Of a stretch of DNA of 64,000 bases, positions 45,657 to 57,176 are shown piece after piece. Within the stretch, counting starts at the first letter, position 1, and each line of letters begins with the position of its first letter. This stretch comes from Parapristionchus giblindavisi (taxonomy: Eukaryota > Nematoda > Chromadorea > Rhabditida > Diplogasteridae), in NCBI GenBank assembly GCA_943737045.1, contig CALSFV010000048.1:62001-126000 (forward strand), written 5' to 3'. The notes under the pieces are model-generated. The model saw nothing but the letters and a program-made list of their open reading frames with translations. It was not told the DNA's origin and searched no databases. The position numbers and the translations under genes are program-made.

Positions 45657-48335
45657 TTACTCTTCATCTAAAACTTTTAAACATAGTTCTGCTGTTGTTT
45701 TTCCATATTTTAAACTAATTGCCGGGTTTTTATTTAGAACCTTGTAGATTCGCGGTCGAATAATGTGGAATGGGTATTCTCTTTTATAGAAATATTCAAA
45801 TAATGACTTAACTCTTTCTTTAAAACAGACAAAATTAGATGAATTACGATAAACTCGAAGTATTTCGCCCGATAATGTGTTCAAACCAATATACATTGGA
45901 ATGTTTGAGTGATAGTGTGGATATCTAATGACTTCAAAACTGTAGTCATCCGTCTTGTTGTAGAGTTTAGTAGTCGCTCTTCCATTGGACAATTCTATGC
46001 TGAGATCCAAAAATGCACATTTATTAGCTTCACTATTTGTTTGTTCTAAAGTTAAGGACGGATGGTACATTTCTTTCGTCATTTCAATAAACTTTGAGGT
46101 ATTCTCCGATATATGCAAAAGATCATCTATGTATCTATATGTCTTATTTAATGAGTACGCTAGTGGATGATTCATTTTTACTTTCTTCTGTATATATTGG
46201 AACTCCATCGATGCTAGCGTAAGATCAGCTATCTGAGGTGAAGCGTTGTTTCCCTGCGGAATGCCTTTATTTTGCTTATAATATACTCCTCCATAGTATG
46301 CGTAGCTATTATTTAATATATATTCCAAAATAAGTTTTATATCATTTTTATGGTAGGATTTGCCAGATATGGAGCTATTTGTTTTGTCGTATCTGATATA
46401 ATTTCCTTTAATTACAATGTATTCTGAATTAGAATTTTTAAATAAAAGATCAATAAGGAAGAATATGTTCTGGCGTACTATCTTATGAGGAAGATTCGTA
46501 AAGAGGGATGCAAAATCGGCGCAAAAGATTTCAGTTTTCTTGTTATTGATTGATTGAACATTATGTATAACTTTAAACGAATTCTGAATGGTAAAATAAT
46601 TATTGATTTTATTATGTCCAGTTATTGTTTTACAATATCTTCTGAAATGATTTTGTAAAAATTTTAGTATCTTTTGTAGTTGTATAGATACTGGTTTAAG
46701 GCTACTGTTATATGCTCCTGTTATAAACCTGAACTTAATAGGATTCTTATGCATTTTTGGAATTCCGTAAATACGTGGTAAACTAGCATTTTCGATTTGT
46801 TGTAGATTGAAGTTCTTTAAAAATTGTGTATGTTCTTTTATTTTTGCATCTTTATCAAAGCTATTAATTGGTTCATACGTATTTTCACCATTATTCTTAT
46901 TATTTAGCTCTTTTTCCATAAAAAGAAGGTATAGTTTTTTGCAAGTAAAGGCATAGTTTCCAGATGCTTTATCGACTGCTGTTATTATAAAATTATTTTG
47001 TAATCTTGTCAAACCTTTGAAATTAAATTGCTCTGACTTCGGTTTATTATATTTTTCTATTTTATTTATTATTTTCTTTATGGCGTATTCTTGAAGTAGT
47101 CCAATTACTAGTCCAAGCTTGTCACTTTTCTTTGTTTTTCTTAAAATTCTTTGAACGACTTCTTCAATGGCGTTATTGACTATTTTTATGATGTCATTAT
47201 TATTAACATATTTTTCTAGTCTAAATTTTGTGCCTTTATTGATTATTTCTCGTAGTGATTCTTCCTTTATAATTGAAGTATTTCCTGTACAAACATGGCC
47301 GTATGTTTTATCAACGAATTCTTTGAACTCACTGCAATTACAGTTTCTATTAAGTATTTTATATTTTTCGTCTGCAGTTAATGTTCGTAAGAATTTTCCA
47401 TAATTGCATATTATATTTGATGTTGGTTCTGTAAGGGTATAGCGTGTGCTAATGTACGGTATGTCATTATCCTCAATTTTAATTCCCTTCCATATATCTT
47501 TTATTTTTTGTGAGTTTAAAATATTTGATAATGCTATTCTATCCATAAATTTTCCTATGAATGGTATTCGAAGAGCAACTTCATTCGGTCTTCTGTGTAT
47601 TGAAGGTTCTTTATGATTTTTCCAATAATGGGGACAGATGACCGAATAAATTTTATATTTATTGTAATGAGTTAATAATGAAAATCGTTGATCTGTAGTG
47701 AATAATTCTAGTTGTCTTAGTTGATGATGAGATAGCGATCTACCATAAATGAATAATTCTCTGGATTCGAATAATGTAATGTCTGCAACTATTTCGTCTA
47801 TTGGTGTTGTACATTTTGCCAATGGTTTACGTCTTCTTTTCTTACGTCTACCTCTATTCTTTCTGTGATTATTAATCATCGGCATTGTATAATATGGATG
47901 TGTTCTTTTATCTAATGGATCAATATTCTCAGATATATAACCAAAGTTCTTTATAGAGTCATTTAAGCCTAGAGGATACGCTGTATTTAACGCTTTAATC
48001 CACATGAGTTCTTTTTCTAGTAATTCTCTTTTATTAGTGGCATGATCTAGGATATCAATACGGAATGATTCTTTATCGTGAAAAGGTTCTTTGAAATGCT
48101 TACTGAGGAACGTATTGAGATGATTCGAAGAAAATGAGTATCTATGTTGTGACATTCTAGATTTCAAACGCTGTTTTGTTTCTCCAACATATTGCATTTC
48201 ACAAACAGTACATGTAATCAGATAAACAACGAAAGTGCTTGTACATGTATCATTATTTCTCTTGTTAGTCATGTATATATCATTAGTAATCGTACTTTTT
48301 ACACCAGTATATAAATTCATTTTTGGACAAATCAT
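45657..48335 (-). CDS. GIY-YIG endonuclease-reverse transcriptase, copy 1, intact (892 aa from first Met)
   Basis: Retrotransposition protein that nicks target DNA and copies the element RNA. The GIY-YIG domain comes first: VYL (37-39), YVG (49-51), Arg56 and Arg60 in KQRLKSRMSQHR, Glu107 or Glu109 in ELLEKELMWIKAL, and PLGLN (121-125). Cys42/Cys45 and the Cys residues around the first Met may form a zinc site. A basic stretch RGRRKKRRRKPL follows near 160-172. RT motifs are RFITGAYNSSLKP, ADFASLFTN (Asp607, motif A), GIPQGNNASPQ (694-695, motif B), YIDD (735-738, motif C) and FLDL (775-778). This is the only uninterrupted copy. The frame stays open for 47 further codons to 48476, so the true start is probably upstream or not ATG. 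Domain order identifies a Naiad-like element. Confidence 0.92.
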   Translation of the reverse strand: MICPKMNLYTGVKSTITNDIYMTNKRNNDTCTSTFVVYLITCTVCEMQYVGETKQRLKSRMSQHRYSFSSNHLNTFLSKHFKEPFHDKESFRIDILDHATNKRELLEKELMWIKALNTAYPLGLNDSIKNFGYISENIDPLDKRTHPYYTMPMINNHRKNRGRRKKRRRKPLAKCTTPIDEIVADITLFESRELFIYGRSLSHHQLRQLELFTTDQRFSLLTHYNKYKIYSVICPHYWKNHKEPSIHRRPNEVALRIPFIGKFMDRIALSNILNSQKIKDIWKGIKIEDNDIPYISTRYTLTEPTSNIICNYGKFLRTLTADEKYKILNRNCNCSEFKEFVDKTYGHVCTGNTSIIKEESLREIINKGTKFRLEKYVNNNDIIKIVNNAIEEVVQRILRKTKKSDKLGLVIGLLQEYAIKKIINKIEKYNKPKSEQFNFKGLTRLQNNFIITAVDKASGNYAFTCKKLYLLFMEKELNNKNNGENTYEPINSFDKDAKIKEHTQFLKNFNLQQIENASLPRIYGIPKMHKNPIKFRFITGAYNSSLKPVSIQLQKILKFLQNHFRRYCKTITGHNKINNYFTIQNSFKVIHNVQSINNKKTEIFCADFASLFTNLPHKIVRQNIFFLIDLLFKNSNSEYIVIKGNYIRYDKTNSSISGKSYHKNDIKLILEYILNNSYAYYGGVYYKQNKGIPQGNNASPQIADLTLASMEFQYIQKKVKMNHPLAYSLNKTYRYIDDLLHISENTSKFIEMTKEMYHPSLTLEQTNSEANKCAFLDLSIELSNGRATTKLYNKTDDYSFEVIRYPHYHSNIPMYIGLNTLSGEILRVYRNSSNFVCFKERVKSLFEYFYKREYPFHIIRPRIYKVLNKNPAISLKYGKTTAELCLKVLDEE

Positions 48336-48476
48336 GCATCGCGAACGAGAACACTTATAACCTGTGTAGTCAGAAGAGGACTCGAGGGATATTAAGTTCT
48401 TCCCTCCCTCCTTTCTGATAAAGGAACATTTTGAAACAGAAGTTAAGGCAGAAGGTTTTAGCGTTTTGTTTGCGAG
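48336..48476 (-). CDS. In-frame N-terminal extension of copy 1 without ATG
   Basis: From a TAG just upstream of 48476, the frame stays open for 47 codons into the first Met. It encodes LKPSALTSVSKCSFIRKEGG, then KNLISLESSSDYTGYKCSRS followed by RCM. The Cys-rich KCSRSRCMICPK straddles the first Met, so a protein starting there would lose part of a likely metal-binding motif. Non-AUG initiation, or splicing to an AG just before CTCGCA, is possible. The same extension is present in copies 2, 5 and 6. Confidence 0.55.
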
Positions 48477-48515
48477 CTATTAATTGGGAGGCTCATCCCT
48501 TGGCTTTTTAGGGCC

Positions 48516-48618
48516 GGTCGTGTAGACAACTTGGTGGGGCTGCCACCACGGTGTGACTCCCCTAAATAGGGACACCGCACCGGTCAGACCGCTTTACACC
48601 CCCGCTCTCCACACGACC
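48516..48618 (-). ncRNA. Compact GC-rich structured leader RNA, copy 1
   Basis: Identical to the plus-strand copy at 58252-58354: an outer 8-bp stem enclosing two hairpins, placed about 40 nt upstream of the open N-terminal extension. Confidence 0.45.
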
Positions 48619-49628
48619 TTTGGTCACAGCGGTAGGGTGGTCACTGCAGTCTCAATATAATAGTAATGTTATAATTATATATTAGGAGGAAAAACCGGTT
48701 TTATAGGTAAATAATTTGAGCTTATGAGCTATTAATATTTTATAAATAGAAGTTTGAAAAATATTAAATCCAAATGCATTGCTGAAGGCGCTTGGTTTTA
48801 GGAAGGTTTGGCTAAAGGATTTGAACGTATATGTTCTTGTATGGGGAGGTTGATATGTGTGCAATGAGTGTACTAGAGTCCATTAATGCAATGCATGGTA
48901 GGTGTTTATTTAGGTGTGTAATCAGAGTTGATTTTTGACTAAAAATGTTCTTATTTAAAATTAAGCATTTATAATAAATATAATAATAACAATGGAGACG
49001 TAAAAGGTGTAACTAAAACCAAGGAGATTGATGATGTTACAATGGAATTATGGTCTTGGTTATAAGCTGGTTCTGTTATTTGGTTTATCATATTAAAAAT
49101 TGTGTAATTTATTATTGGAGTAATTAAGATTTATATTAGATTTAAATTAATTAATTAAATTTTAATTAGAGTTTTATTAGATTTAGATTAAAGATTAAAA
49201 TTTATTTATAAATTGATTTCTCAATCTATGATACCTCTCACCACCACTGGTACCATATAGGCCCTTACGTGGGGTGGAGTCTAGAATGTAGCCGGCTATG
49301 CCGACCCTGTGACATTTAAGTCACTACTGGTGGTGCTATGCACCGTGGTCACTGACCAGAAGAATGCAAAAAAGTCAATGTGAAAAAGGAAACAACCTAG
49401 TGTAGGAGTACGAAGTGGAGTGCATACAAGAAAGGAAAGAGTTAGAAATGGTGGTTATCTAATATAGGGATTCCCCGCAGGTTTCGGAGCGGAGCAATGC
49501 TCTCGGCATCACGAAACCCGATGGAGAAAGCATGAATTAGAGTTAAAGTAATGAAAGAATGGTTTTAAAGTAGGTTGTGTTAGAAACGATACTATGTAAA
49601 GACTGACTATCTAGAGATAAAAAACGAT

Positions 49629-49693
49629 CCAGTGTTTCGGCCCTGGTCCTAGACACTGGACCGACCCGTGTGGGATGGGCCTCATCAGTAGGA
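49629..49693 (-). ncRNA. Hammerhead-like motif with permuted strand order, copy 2
   Basis: Same sequence as the motif at 57177-57241, reverse strand. Confidence 0.6.
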
Positions 49694-50026
49694 TGACCCA
49701 CACAGGACAGTTTTCAATAATACGATTTTTCAAAGGAAAGAAGAAGAACTTAATAAGGTTAAAGAGTGAACGATTAAAAATTGATTGAGATTTAGCTAAT
49801 CTAATACTAATATTGTTTACATAAAAGCAAAGATACATAATGAGGGAATGATCGTTTGATTGCCATGTCTAAGTAGAGAGAGAGCGCGTCGTATGTGTGA
49901 GAGAGTGTGGAGAAGTGAGAGAGCACTAGAGAGTACTAGAGATTGATTGGTTGAGCGTGAGATAACTAGTGATCTACCTCTCTACCTATGTTCCTGGCTT
50001 GCATGTATGAACTTTGATCTTTGTTT

Positions 50027-52715
50027 TTACTCTTCATCTAAAACTTTTAAACATAGTTCTGCTGTTGTTTTTCCATATTTTAAACTAATTGCCGGGTTTT
50101 TATTTAGAACCTTGTAGATTCGCGGTCGAATAATGTGGAATGGGTATTCTCTTTTATAGAAATATTCAAATAATGACTTAACTCTTTCTTTAAAACAGAC
50201 AAAATTAGATGAATTACGATAAACTCGAAGTATTTCGCCCGATAATGTGTTCAAACCAATATACATTGGAATGTTTGAGTGATAGTGTGGATATCTAATG
50301 ACTTCAAAACTGTAGTCATCCGTCTTGTTGTAGAGTTTAGTAGTCGCTCTTCCATTGGACAATTCTATGCTGAGATCCAAAAATGCACATTTATTAGCTT
50401 CACTATTTGTTTGTTCTAAAGTTAAGGACGGATGGTACATTTCTTTCGTCATTTCAATAAACTTTGAGGTATTCTCCGATATATGCAAAAGATCATCTAT
50501 GTATCTATATGTCTTATTTAATGAGTACGCTAGTGGATGATTCATTTTTACTTTCTTCTGTATATATTGGAACTCCATCGATGCTAGCGTAAGATCAGCT
50601 ATCTGAGGTGAAGCGTTGTTTCCCTGCGGAATGCCTTTATTTTGCTTATAATATACTCCTCCATAGTATGCGTAGCTATTATTTAATATATATTCCAAAA
50701 TAAGTTTTATATCATTTTTATGGTAGGATTTGCCAGATATGGAGCTATTTGTTTTGTCGTATCTGATATAATTTCCTTTAATTACAATGTATTCTGAATT
50801 AGAATTTTTAAATAAAAGATCAATAAGGAAGAATATGTTCTGGCGTACTATCTTATGAGGAAGATTCGTAAAGAGGGATGCAAAATCGGCGCAAAAGATT
50901 TCAGTTTTCTTGTTATTGATTGATTGAACATTATGTAACATTATGTATAACTTTAAACGAATTCTGAATGGTAAAATAATTATTGATTTTATTATGTCCA
51001 GTTATTGTTTTACAATATCTTCTGAAATGATTTTGTAAAAATTTTAGTATCTTTTGTAGTTGTATAGATACTGGTTTAAGGCTACTGTTATATGCTCCTG
51101 TTATAAACCTGAACTTAATAGGATTCTTATGCATTTTTGGAATTCCGTAAATACGTGGTAAACTAGCATTTTCGATTTGTTGTAGATTGAAGTTCTTTAA
51201 AAATTGTGTATGTTCTTTTATTTTTGCATCTTTATCAAAGCTATTAATTGGTTCATACGTATTTTCACCATTATTCTTATTATTTAGCTCTTTTTCCATA
51301 AAAAGAAGGTATAGTTTTTTGCAAGTAAAGGCATAGTTTCCAGATGCTTTATCGACTGCTGTTATTATAAAATTATTTTGTAATCTTGTCAAACCTTTGA
51401 AATTAAATTGCTCTGACTTCGGTTTATTATATTTTTCTATTTTATTTATTATTTTCTTTATGGCGTATTCTTGAAGTAGTCCAATTACTAGTCCAAGCTT
51501 GTCACTTTTCTTTGTTTTTCTTAAAATTCTTTGAACGACTTCTTCAATGGCGTTATTGACTATTTTTATGATGTCATTATTATTAACATATTTTTCTAGT
51601 CTAAATTTTGTGCCTTTATTGATTATTTCTCGTAGTGATTCTTCCTTTATAATTGAAGTATTTCCTGTACAAACATGGCCGTATGTTTTATCAACGAATT
51701 CTTTGAACTCACTGCAATTACAGTTTCTATTAAGTATTTTATATTTTTCGTCTGCAGTTAATGTTCGTAAGAATTTTCCATAATTGCATATTATATTTGA
51801 TGTTGGTTCTGTAAGGGTATAGCGTGTGCTAATGTACGGTATGTCATTATCCTCAATTTTAATTCCCTTCCATATATCTTTTATTTTTTGTGAGTTTAAA
51901 ATATTTGATAATGCTATTCTATCCATAAATTTTCCTATGAATGGTATTCGAAGAGCAACTTCATTCGGTCTTCTGTGTATTGAAGGTTCTTTATGATTTT
52001 TCCAATAATGGGGACAGATGACCGAATAAATTTTATATTTATTGTAATGAGTTAATAATGAAAATCGTTGATCTGTAGTGAATAATTCTAGTTGTCTTAG
52101 TTGATGATGAGATAGCGATCTACCATAAATGAATAATTCTCTGGATTCGAATAATGTAATGTCTGCAACTATTTCGTCTATTGGTGTTGTACATTTTGCC
52201 AATGGTTTACGTCTTCTTTTCTTACGTCTACCTCTATTCTTTCTGTGATTATTAATCATCGGCATTGTATAATATGGATGTGTTCTTTTATCTAATGGAT
52301 CAATATTCTCAGATATATAACCAAAGTTCTTTATAGAGTCATTTAAGCCTAGAGGATACGCTGTATTTAACGCTTTAATCCACATGAGTTCTTTTTCTAG
52401 TAATTCTCTTTTATTAGTGGCATGATCTAGGATATCAATACGGAATGATTCTTTATCGTGAAAAGGTTCTTTGAAATGCTTACTGAGGAACGTATTGAGA
52501 TGATTCGAAGAAAATGAGTATCTATGTTGTGACATTCTAGATTTCAAACGCTGTTTTGTTTCTCCAACATATTGCATTTCACAAACAGTACATGTAATCA
52601 GATAAACAACGAAAGTGCTTGTACATGTATCATTATTTCTCTTGTTAGTCATGTATATATCATTAGTAATCGTACTTTTTACACCAGTATATAAATTCAT
52701 TTTTGGACAAATCAT
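50027..52715 (-). pseudogene. Endonuclease-RT frame, copy 2, split by a 10-bp duplication
   Basis: The first part (52715-50931, 594 codons) has the GIY-YIG domain and RT fingers up to NSFKVIHNV, then hits a stop. The second part (50941-50027, 304 codons) resumes at HNVQSINN and holds motifs A, B, C and D. The break lies about 14 residues before catalytic motif A, so an active polymerase would not be made without recoding. The two frames overlap by 11 nt. Confidence 0.9.
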
Positions 52716-52895
52716 GCATCGCGAACGAGAACACTTATAACCTGTGTAGTCAGAAGAGGACTCGAGGGATATTAAGTTCTTCCCTCCCTCCTTTCTGATA
52801 AAGGAACATTTTGAAACAGAAGTTAAGGCAGAAGGTTTTAGCGTTTTGTTTGCGAGCTATTAATTGGGAGGCTCATCCCTTGGCTTTTTAGGGCC

Positions 52896-52998
52896 GGTCG
52901 TGTAGACAACTTGGTGGGGCTGCCACCACGGTGTGACTCCCCTAAATAGGGACACCGCACCGGTCAGACCGCTTTACACCCCCGCTCTCCACACGACC
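52896..52998 (-). ncRNA. Compact GC-rich structured leader RNA, copy 2
   Basis: Same sequence as 58252-58354, reverse strand. Confidence 0.45.
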
Positions 52999-54008
52999 TT
53001 TGGTCACAGCGGTAGGGTGGTCACTGCAGTCTCAATATAATAGTAATGTTATAATTATATATTAGGAGGAAAAACCGGTTTTATAGGTAAATAATTTGAG
53101 CTTATGAGCTATTAATATTTTATAAATAGAAGTTTGAAAAATATTAAATCCAAATGCATTGCTGAAGGCGCTTGGTTTTAGGAAGGTTTGGCTAAAGGAT
53201 TTGAACGTATATGTTCTTGTATGGGGAGGTTGATATGTGTGCAATGAGTGTACTAGAGTCCATTAATGCAATGCATGGTAGGTGTTTATTTAGGTGTGTA
53301 ATCAGAGTTGATTTTTGACTAAAAATGTTCTTATTTAAAATTAAGCATTTATAATAAATATAATAATAACAATGGAGACGTAAAAGGTGTAACTAAAACC
53401 AAGGAGATTGATGATGTTACAATGGAATTATGGTCTTGGTTATAAGCTGGTTCTGTTATTTGGTTTATCATATTAAAAATTGTGTAATTTATTATTGGAG
53501 TAATTAAGATTTATATTAGATTTAAATTAATTAATTAAATTTTAATTAGAGTTTTATTAGATTTAGATTAAAGATTAAAATTTATTTATAAATTGATTTC
53601 TCAATCTATGATACCTCTCACCACCACTGGTACCATATAGGCCCTTACGTGGGGTGGAGTCTAGAATGTAGCCGGCTATGCCGACCCTGTGACATTTAAG
53701 TCACTACTGGTGGTGCTATGCACCGTGGTCACTGACCAGAAGAATGCAAAAAAGTCAATGTGAAAAAGGAAACAACCTAGTGTAGGAGTACGAAGTGGAG
53801 TGCATACAAGAAAGGAAAGAGTTAGAAATGGTGGTTATCTAATATAGGGATTCCCCGCAGGTTTCGGAGCGGAGCAATGCTCTCGGCATCACGAAACCCG
53901 ATGGAGAAAGCATGAATTAGAGTTAAAGTAATGAAAGAATGGTTTTAAAGTAGGTTGTGTTAGAAACGATACTATGTAAAGACTGACTATCTAGAGATAA
54001 AAAACGAT

Positions 54009-54073
54009 CCAGTGTTTCGGCCCTGGTCCTAGACACTGGACCGACCCGTGTGGGATGGGCCTCATCAGTAGGA
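54009..54073 (-). ncRNA. Hammerhead-like motif with permuted strand order, copy 3
   Basis: Same sequence as the motif at 57177-57241, reverse strand. Confidence 0.6.
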
Positions 54074-54406
54074 TGACCCACACAGGACAGTTTTCAATAA
54101 TACGATTTTTCAAAGGAAAGAAGAAGAACTTAATAAGGTTAAAGAGTGAACGATTAAAAATTGATTGAGATTTAGCTAATCTAATACTAATATTGTTTAC
54201 ATAAAAGCAAAGATACATAATGAGGGAATGATCGTTTGATTGCCATGTCTAAGTAGAGAGAGAGCGCGTCGTATGTGTGAGAGAGTGTGGAGAAGTGAGA
54301 GAGCACTAGAGAGTACTAGAGATTGATTGGTTGAGCGTGAGATAACTAGTGATCTACCTCTCTACCTATGTTCCTGGCTTGCATGTATGAACTTTGATCT
54401 TTGTTT

Positions 54407-55957
54407 TTACTCTTCATCTAAAACTTTTAAACATAGTTCTGCTGTTGTTTTTCCATATTTTAAACTAATTGCCGGGTTTTTATTTAGAACCTTGTAGATT
54501 CGCGGTCGAATAATGTGGAATGGGTATTCTCTTTTATAGAAATATTCAAATAATGACTTAACTCTTTCTTTAAAACAGACAAAATTAGATGAATTACGAT
54601 AAACTCGAAGTATTTCGCCCGATAATGTGTTCAAACCAATATACATTGGAATGTTTGAGTGATAGTGTGGATATCTAATGACTTCAAAACTGTAGTCATC
54701 CGTCTTGTTGTAGAGTTTAGTAGTCGCTCTTCCATTGGACAATTCTATGCTGAGATCCAAAAATGCACATTTATTAGCTTCACTATTTGTTTGTTCTAAA
54801 GTTAAGGACGGATGGTACATTTCTTTCGTCATTTCAATAAACTTTGAGGTATTCTCCGATATATGCAAAAGATCATCTATGTATCTATATGTCTTATTTA
54901 ATGAGTACGCTAGTGGATGATTCATTTTTACTTTCTTCTGTATATATTGGAACTCCATCGATGCTAGCGTAAGATCAGCTATCTGAGGTGAAGCGTTGTT
55001 TCCCTGCGGAATGCCTTTATTTTGCTTATAATATACTCCTCCATAGTATGCGTAGCTATTATTTAATATATATTCCAAAATAAGTTTTATATCATTTTTA
55101 TGGTAGGATTTGCCAGATATGGAGCTATTTGTTTTGTCGTATCTGATATAATTTCCTTTAATTACAATGTATTCTGAATTAGAATTTTTAAATAAAAGAT
55201 CAATAAGGAAGAATATGTTCTGGCGTACTATCTTATGAGGAAGATTCGTAAAGAGGGATGCAAAATCGGCGCAAAAGATTTCAGTTTTCTTGTTATTGAT
55301 TGATTGAACATTATGTATAACTTTAAACGAATTCTGAATGGTAAAATAATTATTGATTTTATTATGTCCAGTTATTGTTTTACAATATCTTCTGAAATGA
55401 TTTTGTAAAAATTTTTTAGTATCTTTTGTAGTTGTATAGATACTGGTTTAAGGCTACTGTTATATGCTCCTGTTATAAACCTGAACTTAATAGGATTCTT
55501 ATGCATTTTTGGAATTCCGTAAATACGTGGTAAACTAGCATTTTCGATTTGTTGTAGATTGAAGTTCTTTAAAAATTGTGTATGTTCTTTTATTTTTGCA
55601 TCTTTATCAAAGCTATTAATTGGTTCATACGTATTTTCACCATTATTCTTATTATTTAGCTCTTTTTCCATAAAAAGAAGGTATAGTTTTTTGCAAGTAA
55701 AGGCATAGTTTCCAGATGCTTTATCGACTGCTGTTATTATAAAATTATTTTGTAATCTTGTCAAACCTTTGAAATTAAATTGCTCTGACTTCGGTTTATT
55801 ATATTTTTCTATTTTATTTATTATTTTCTTTATGGCGTATTCTTGAAGTAGTCCAATTACTAGTCCAAGCTTGTCACTTTTCTTTGTTTTTCTTAAAATT
55901 CTTTGAACGACTTCTTCAATGGCGTTATTGACTATTTTTATGATGTCATTATTATTA
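54407..55957 (-). pseudogene. RT frame of copy 3, truncated and frameshifted
   Basis: Lacks the endonuclease domain. A run at about 55410 has two extra T (plus strand ATTTTTTAG against ATTTTAG in copy 1) and shifts the frame, separating the finger region (55957-55372) from the palm motifs ADF, QG and YIDD (about 55360-54407). It lacks the 10-bp duplication of copy 2. Confidence 0.88.
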
Positions 55958-55961
55958 AAAA
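55289..55961. repeat. Asymmetric spacer of the second palindrome
   Basis: 673 bp of RT finger-region sequence present only in copy 3 orientation. It lies between the two inverted arms and ends in the A-rich junction. Confidence 0.88.
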
Positions 55962-56843
55962 AAAACTGAAATCTTTTGCGCCGATTTTGCATCCCTCTTT
56001 ACGAATCTTCCTCATAAGATAGTACGCCAGAACATATTCTTCCTTATTGATCTTTTATTTAAAAATTCTAATTCAGAATACATTGTAATTAAAGGAAATT
56101 ATATCAGATACGACAAAACAAATAGCTCCATATCTGGCAAATCCTACCATAAAAATGATATAAAACTTATTTTGGAATATATATTAAATAATAGCTACGC
56201 ATACTATGGAGGAGTATATTATAAGCAAAATAAAGGCATTCCGCAGGGAAACAACGCTTCACCTCAGATAGCTGATCTTACGCTAGCATCGATGGAGTTC
56301 CAATATATACAGAAGAAAGTAAAAATGAATCATCCACTAGCGTACTCATTAAATAAGACATATAGATACATAGATGATCTTTTGCATATATCGGAGAATA
56401 CCTCAAAGTTTATTGAAATGACGAAAGAAATGTACCATCCGTCCTTAACTTTAGAACAAACAAATAGTGAAGCTAATAAATGTGCATTTTTGGATCTCAG
56501 CATAGAATTGTCCAATGGAAGAGCGACTACTAAACTCTACAACAAGACGGATGACTACAGTTTTGAAGTCATTAGATATCCACACTATCACTCAAACATT
56601 CCAATGTATATTGGTTTGAACACATTATCGGGCGAAATACTTCGAGTTTATCGTAATTCATCTAATTTTGTCTGTTTTAAAGAAAGAGTTAAGTCATTAT
56701 TTGAATATTTCTATAAAAGAGAATACCCATTCCACATTATTCGACCGCGAATCTACAAGGTTCTAAATAAAAACCCGGCAATTAGTTTAAAATATGGAAA
56801 AACAACAGCAGAACTATGTTTAAAAGTTTTAGATGAAGAGTAA
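55962..56843 (+). pseudogene. RT palm fragment of copy 4
   Basis: An open frame from the junction (KTEIFCADFASLFTN) through GIPQGNNASPQ and YIDD to the normal stop. It lacks the endonuclease domain and RT fingers, so it is inactive alone. The ATG-initiated part starts at 56172 or later. Confidence 0.88.
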
Positions 56844-57176
56844 AAACAAAGATCAAAGTTCATACATGCAAGCCAGGAACATAGGTAGAGAGGTAGATCA
56901 CTAGTTATCTCACGCTCAACCAATCAATCTCTAGTACTCTCTAGTGCTCTCTCACTTCTCCACACTCTCTCACACATACGACGCGCTCTCTCTCTACTTA
57001 GACATGGCAATCAAACGATCATTCCCTCATTATGTATCTTTGCTTTTATGTAAACAATATTAGTATTAGATTAGCTAAATCTCAATCAATTTTTAATCGT
57101 TCACTCTTTAACCTTATTAAGTTCTTCTTCTTTCCTTTGAAAAATCGTATTATTGAAAACTGTCCTGTGTGGGTCA

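Larger units (their letters stand above)
45168..49537 (-). mobile_element. Penelope-like element (Naiad-type), copy 1, full unit
   Basis: A 4370-bp unit in minus orientation. Its 3' terminus (plus-strand AGAGTTAAAGTAATG) abuts unrelated DNA at 45168; its 5' end joins the 3' terminus of copy 2 directly at 49537/49538, so copies are head to tail without spacer. From 5' to 3': leader with GC-rich structured RNA, one long endonuclease-RT frame, about 330 nt, the hammerhead-like motif, and about 110 nt to the terminus. The N-terminal position of the GIY-YIG domain is the hallmark of the permuted Naiad/Chlamys branch of Penelope-like elements; canonical ones carry it at the C-terminus. Confidence 0.88.
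49538..53917 (-). mobile_element. Penelope-like element, copy 2, full unit with frameshift
   Basis: A 4380-bp unit, 10 bp longer than copy 1 because ACATTATGTA is duplicated near 50931-50941. Otherwise I see no difference from copy 1. It joins copy 1 and copy 3 head to tail. Confidence 0.88.
47250..55288. repeat. Left arm of the second giant palindrome
   Basis: Reverse complement of 55962-64000 (paired positions sum to 111250). It contains the 5' two-thirds of copy 1's unit, all of copy 2 and the 3' part of copy 3. No mismatch was noticed, including the shared 10-bp duplication. The arm may continue left of 47250, since its partner runs off the window. Confidence 0.93.
53918..55961 (-). mobile_element. 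Penelope-like element, copy 3, 5'-truncated
   Basis: Retains the 3' terminus, the hammerhead-like motif and the RT, but stops inside the frame at about 55957, where ATTATTATTAA runs into a run of A and then copy 4 in the opposite direction. 5' truncation is common for Penelope-like elements. Confidence 0.85.

Noticed and set aside
45985..47403. Plus-strand frames over the Penelope-like RT
   Set aside because: Antisense shadows of the intact minus frame, repeated unchanged in every copy.
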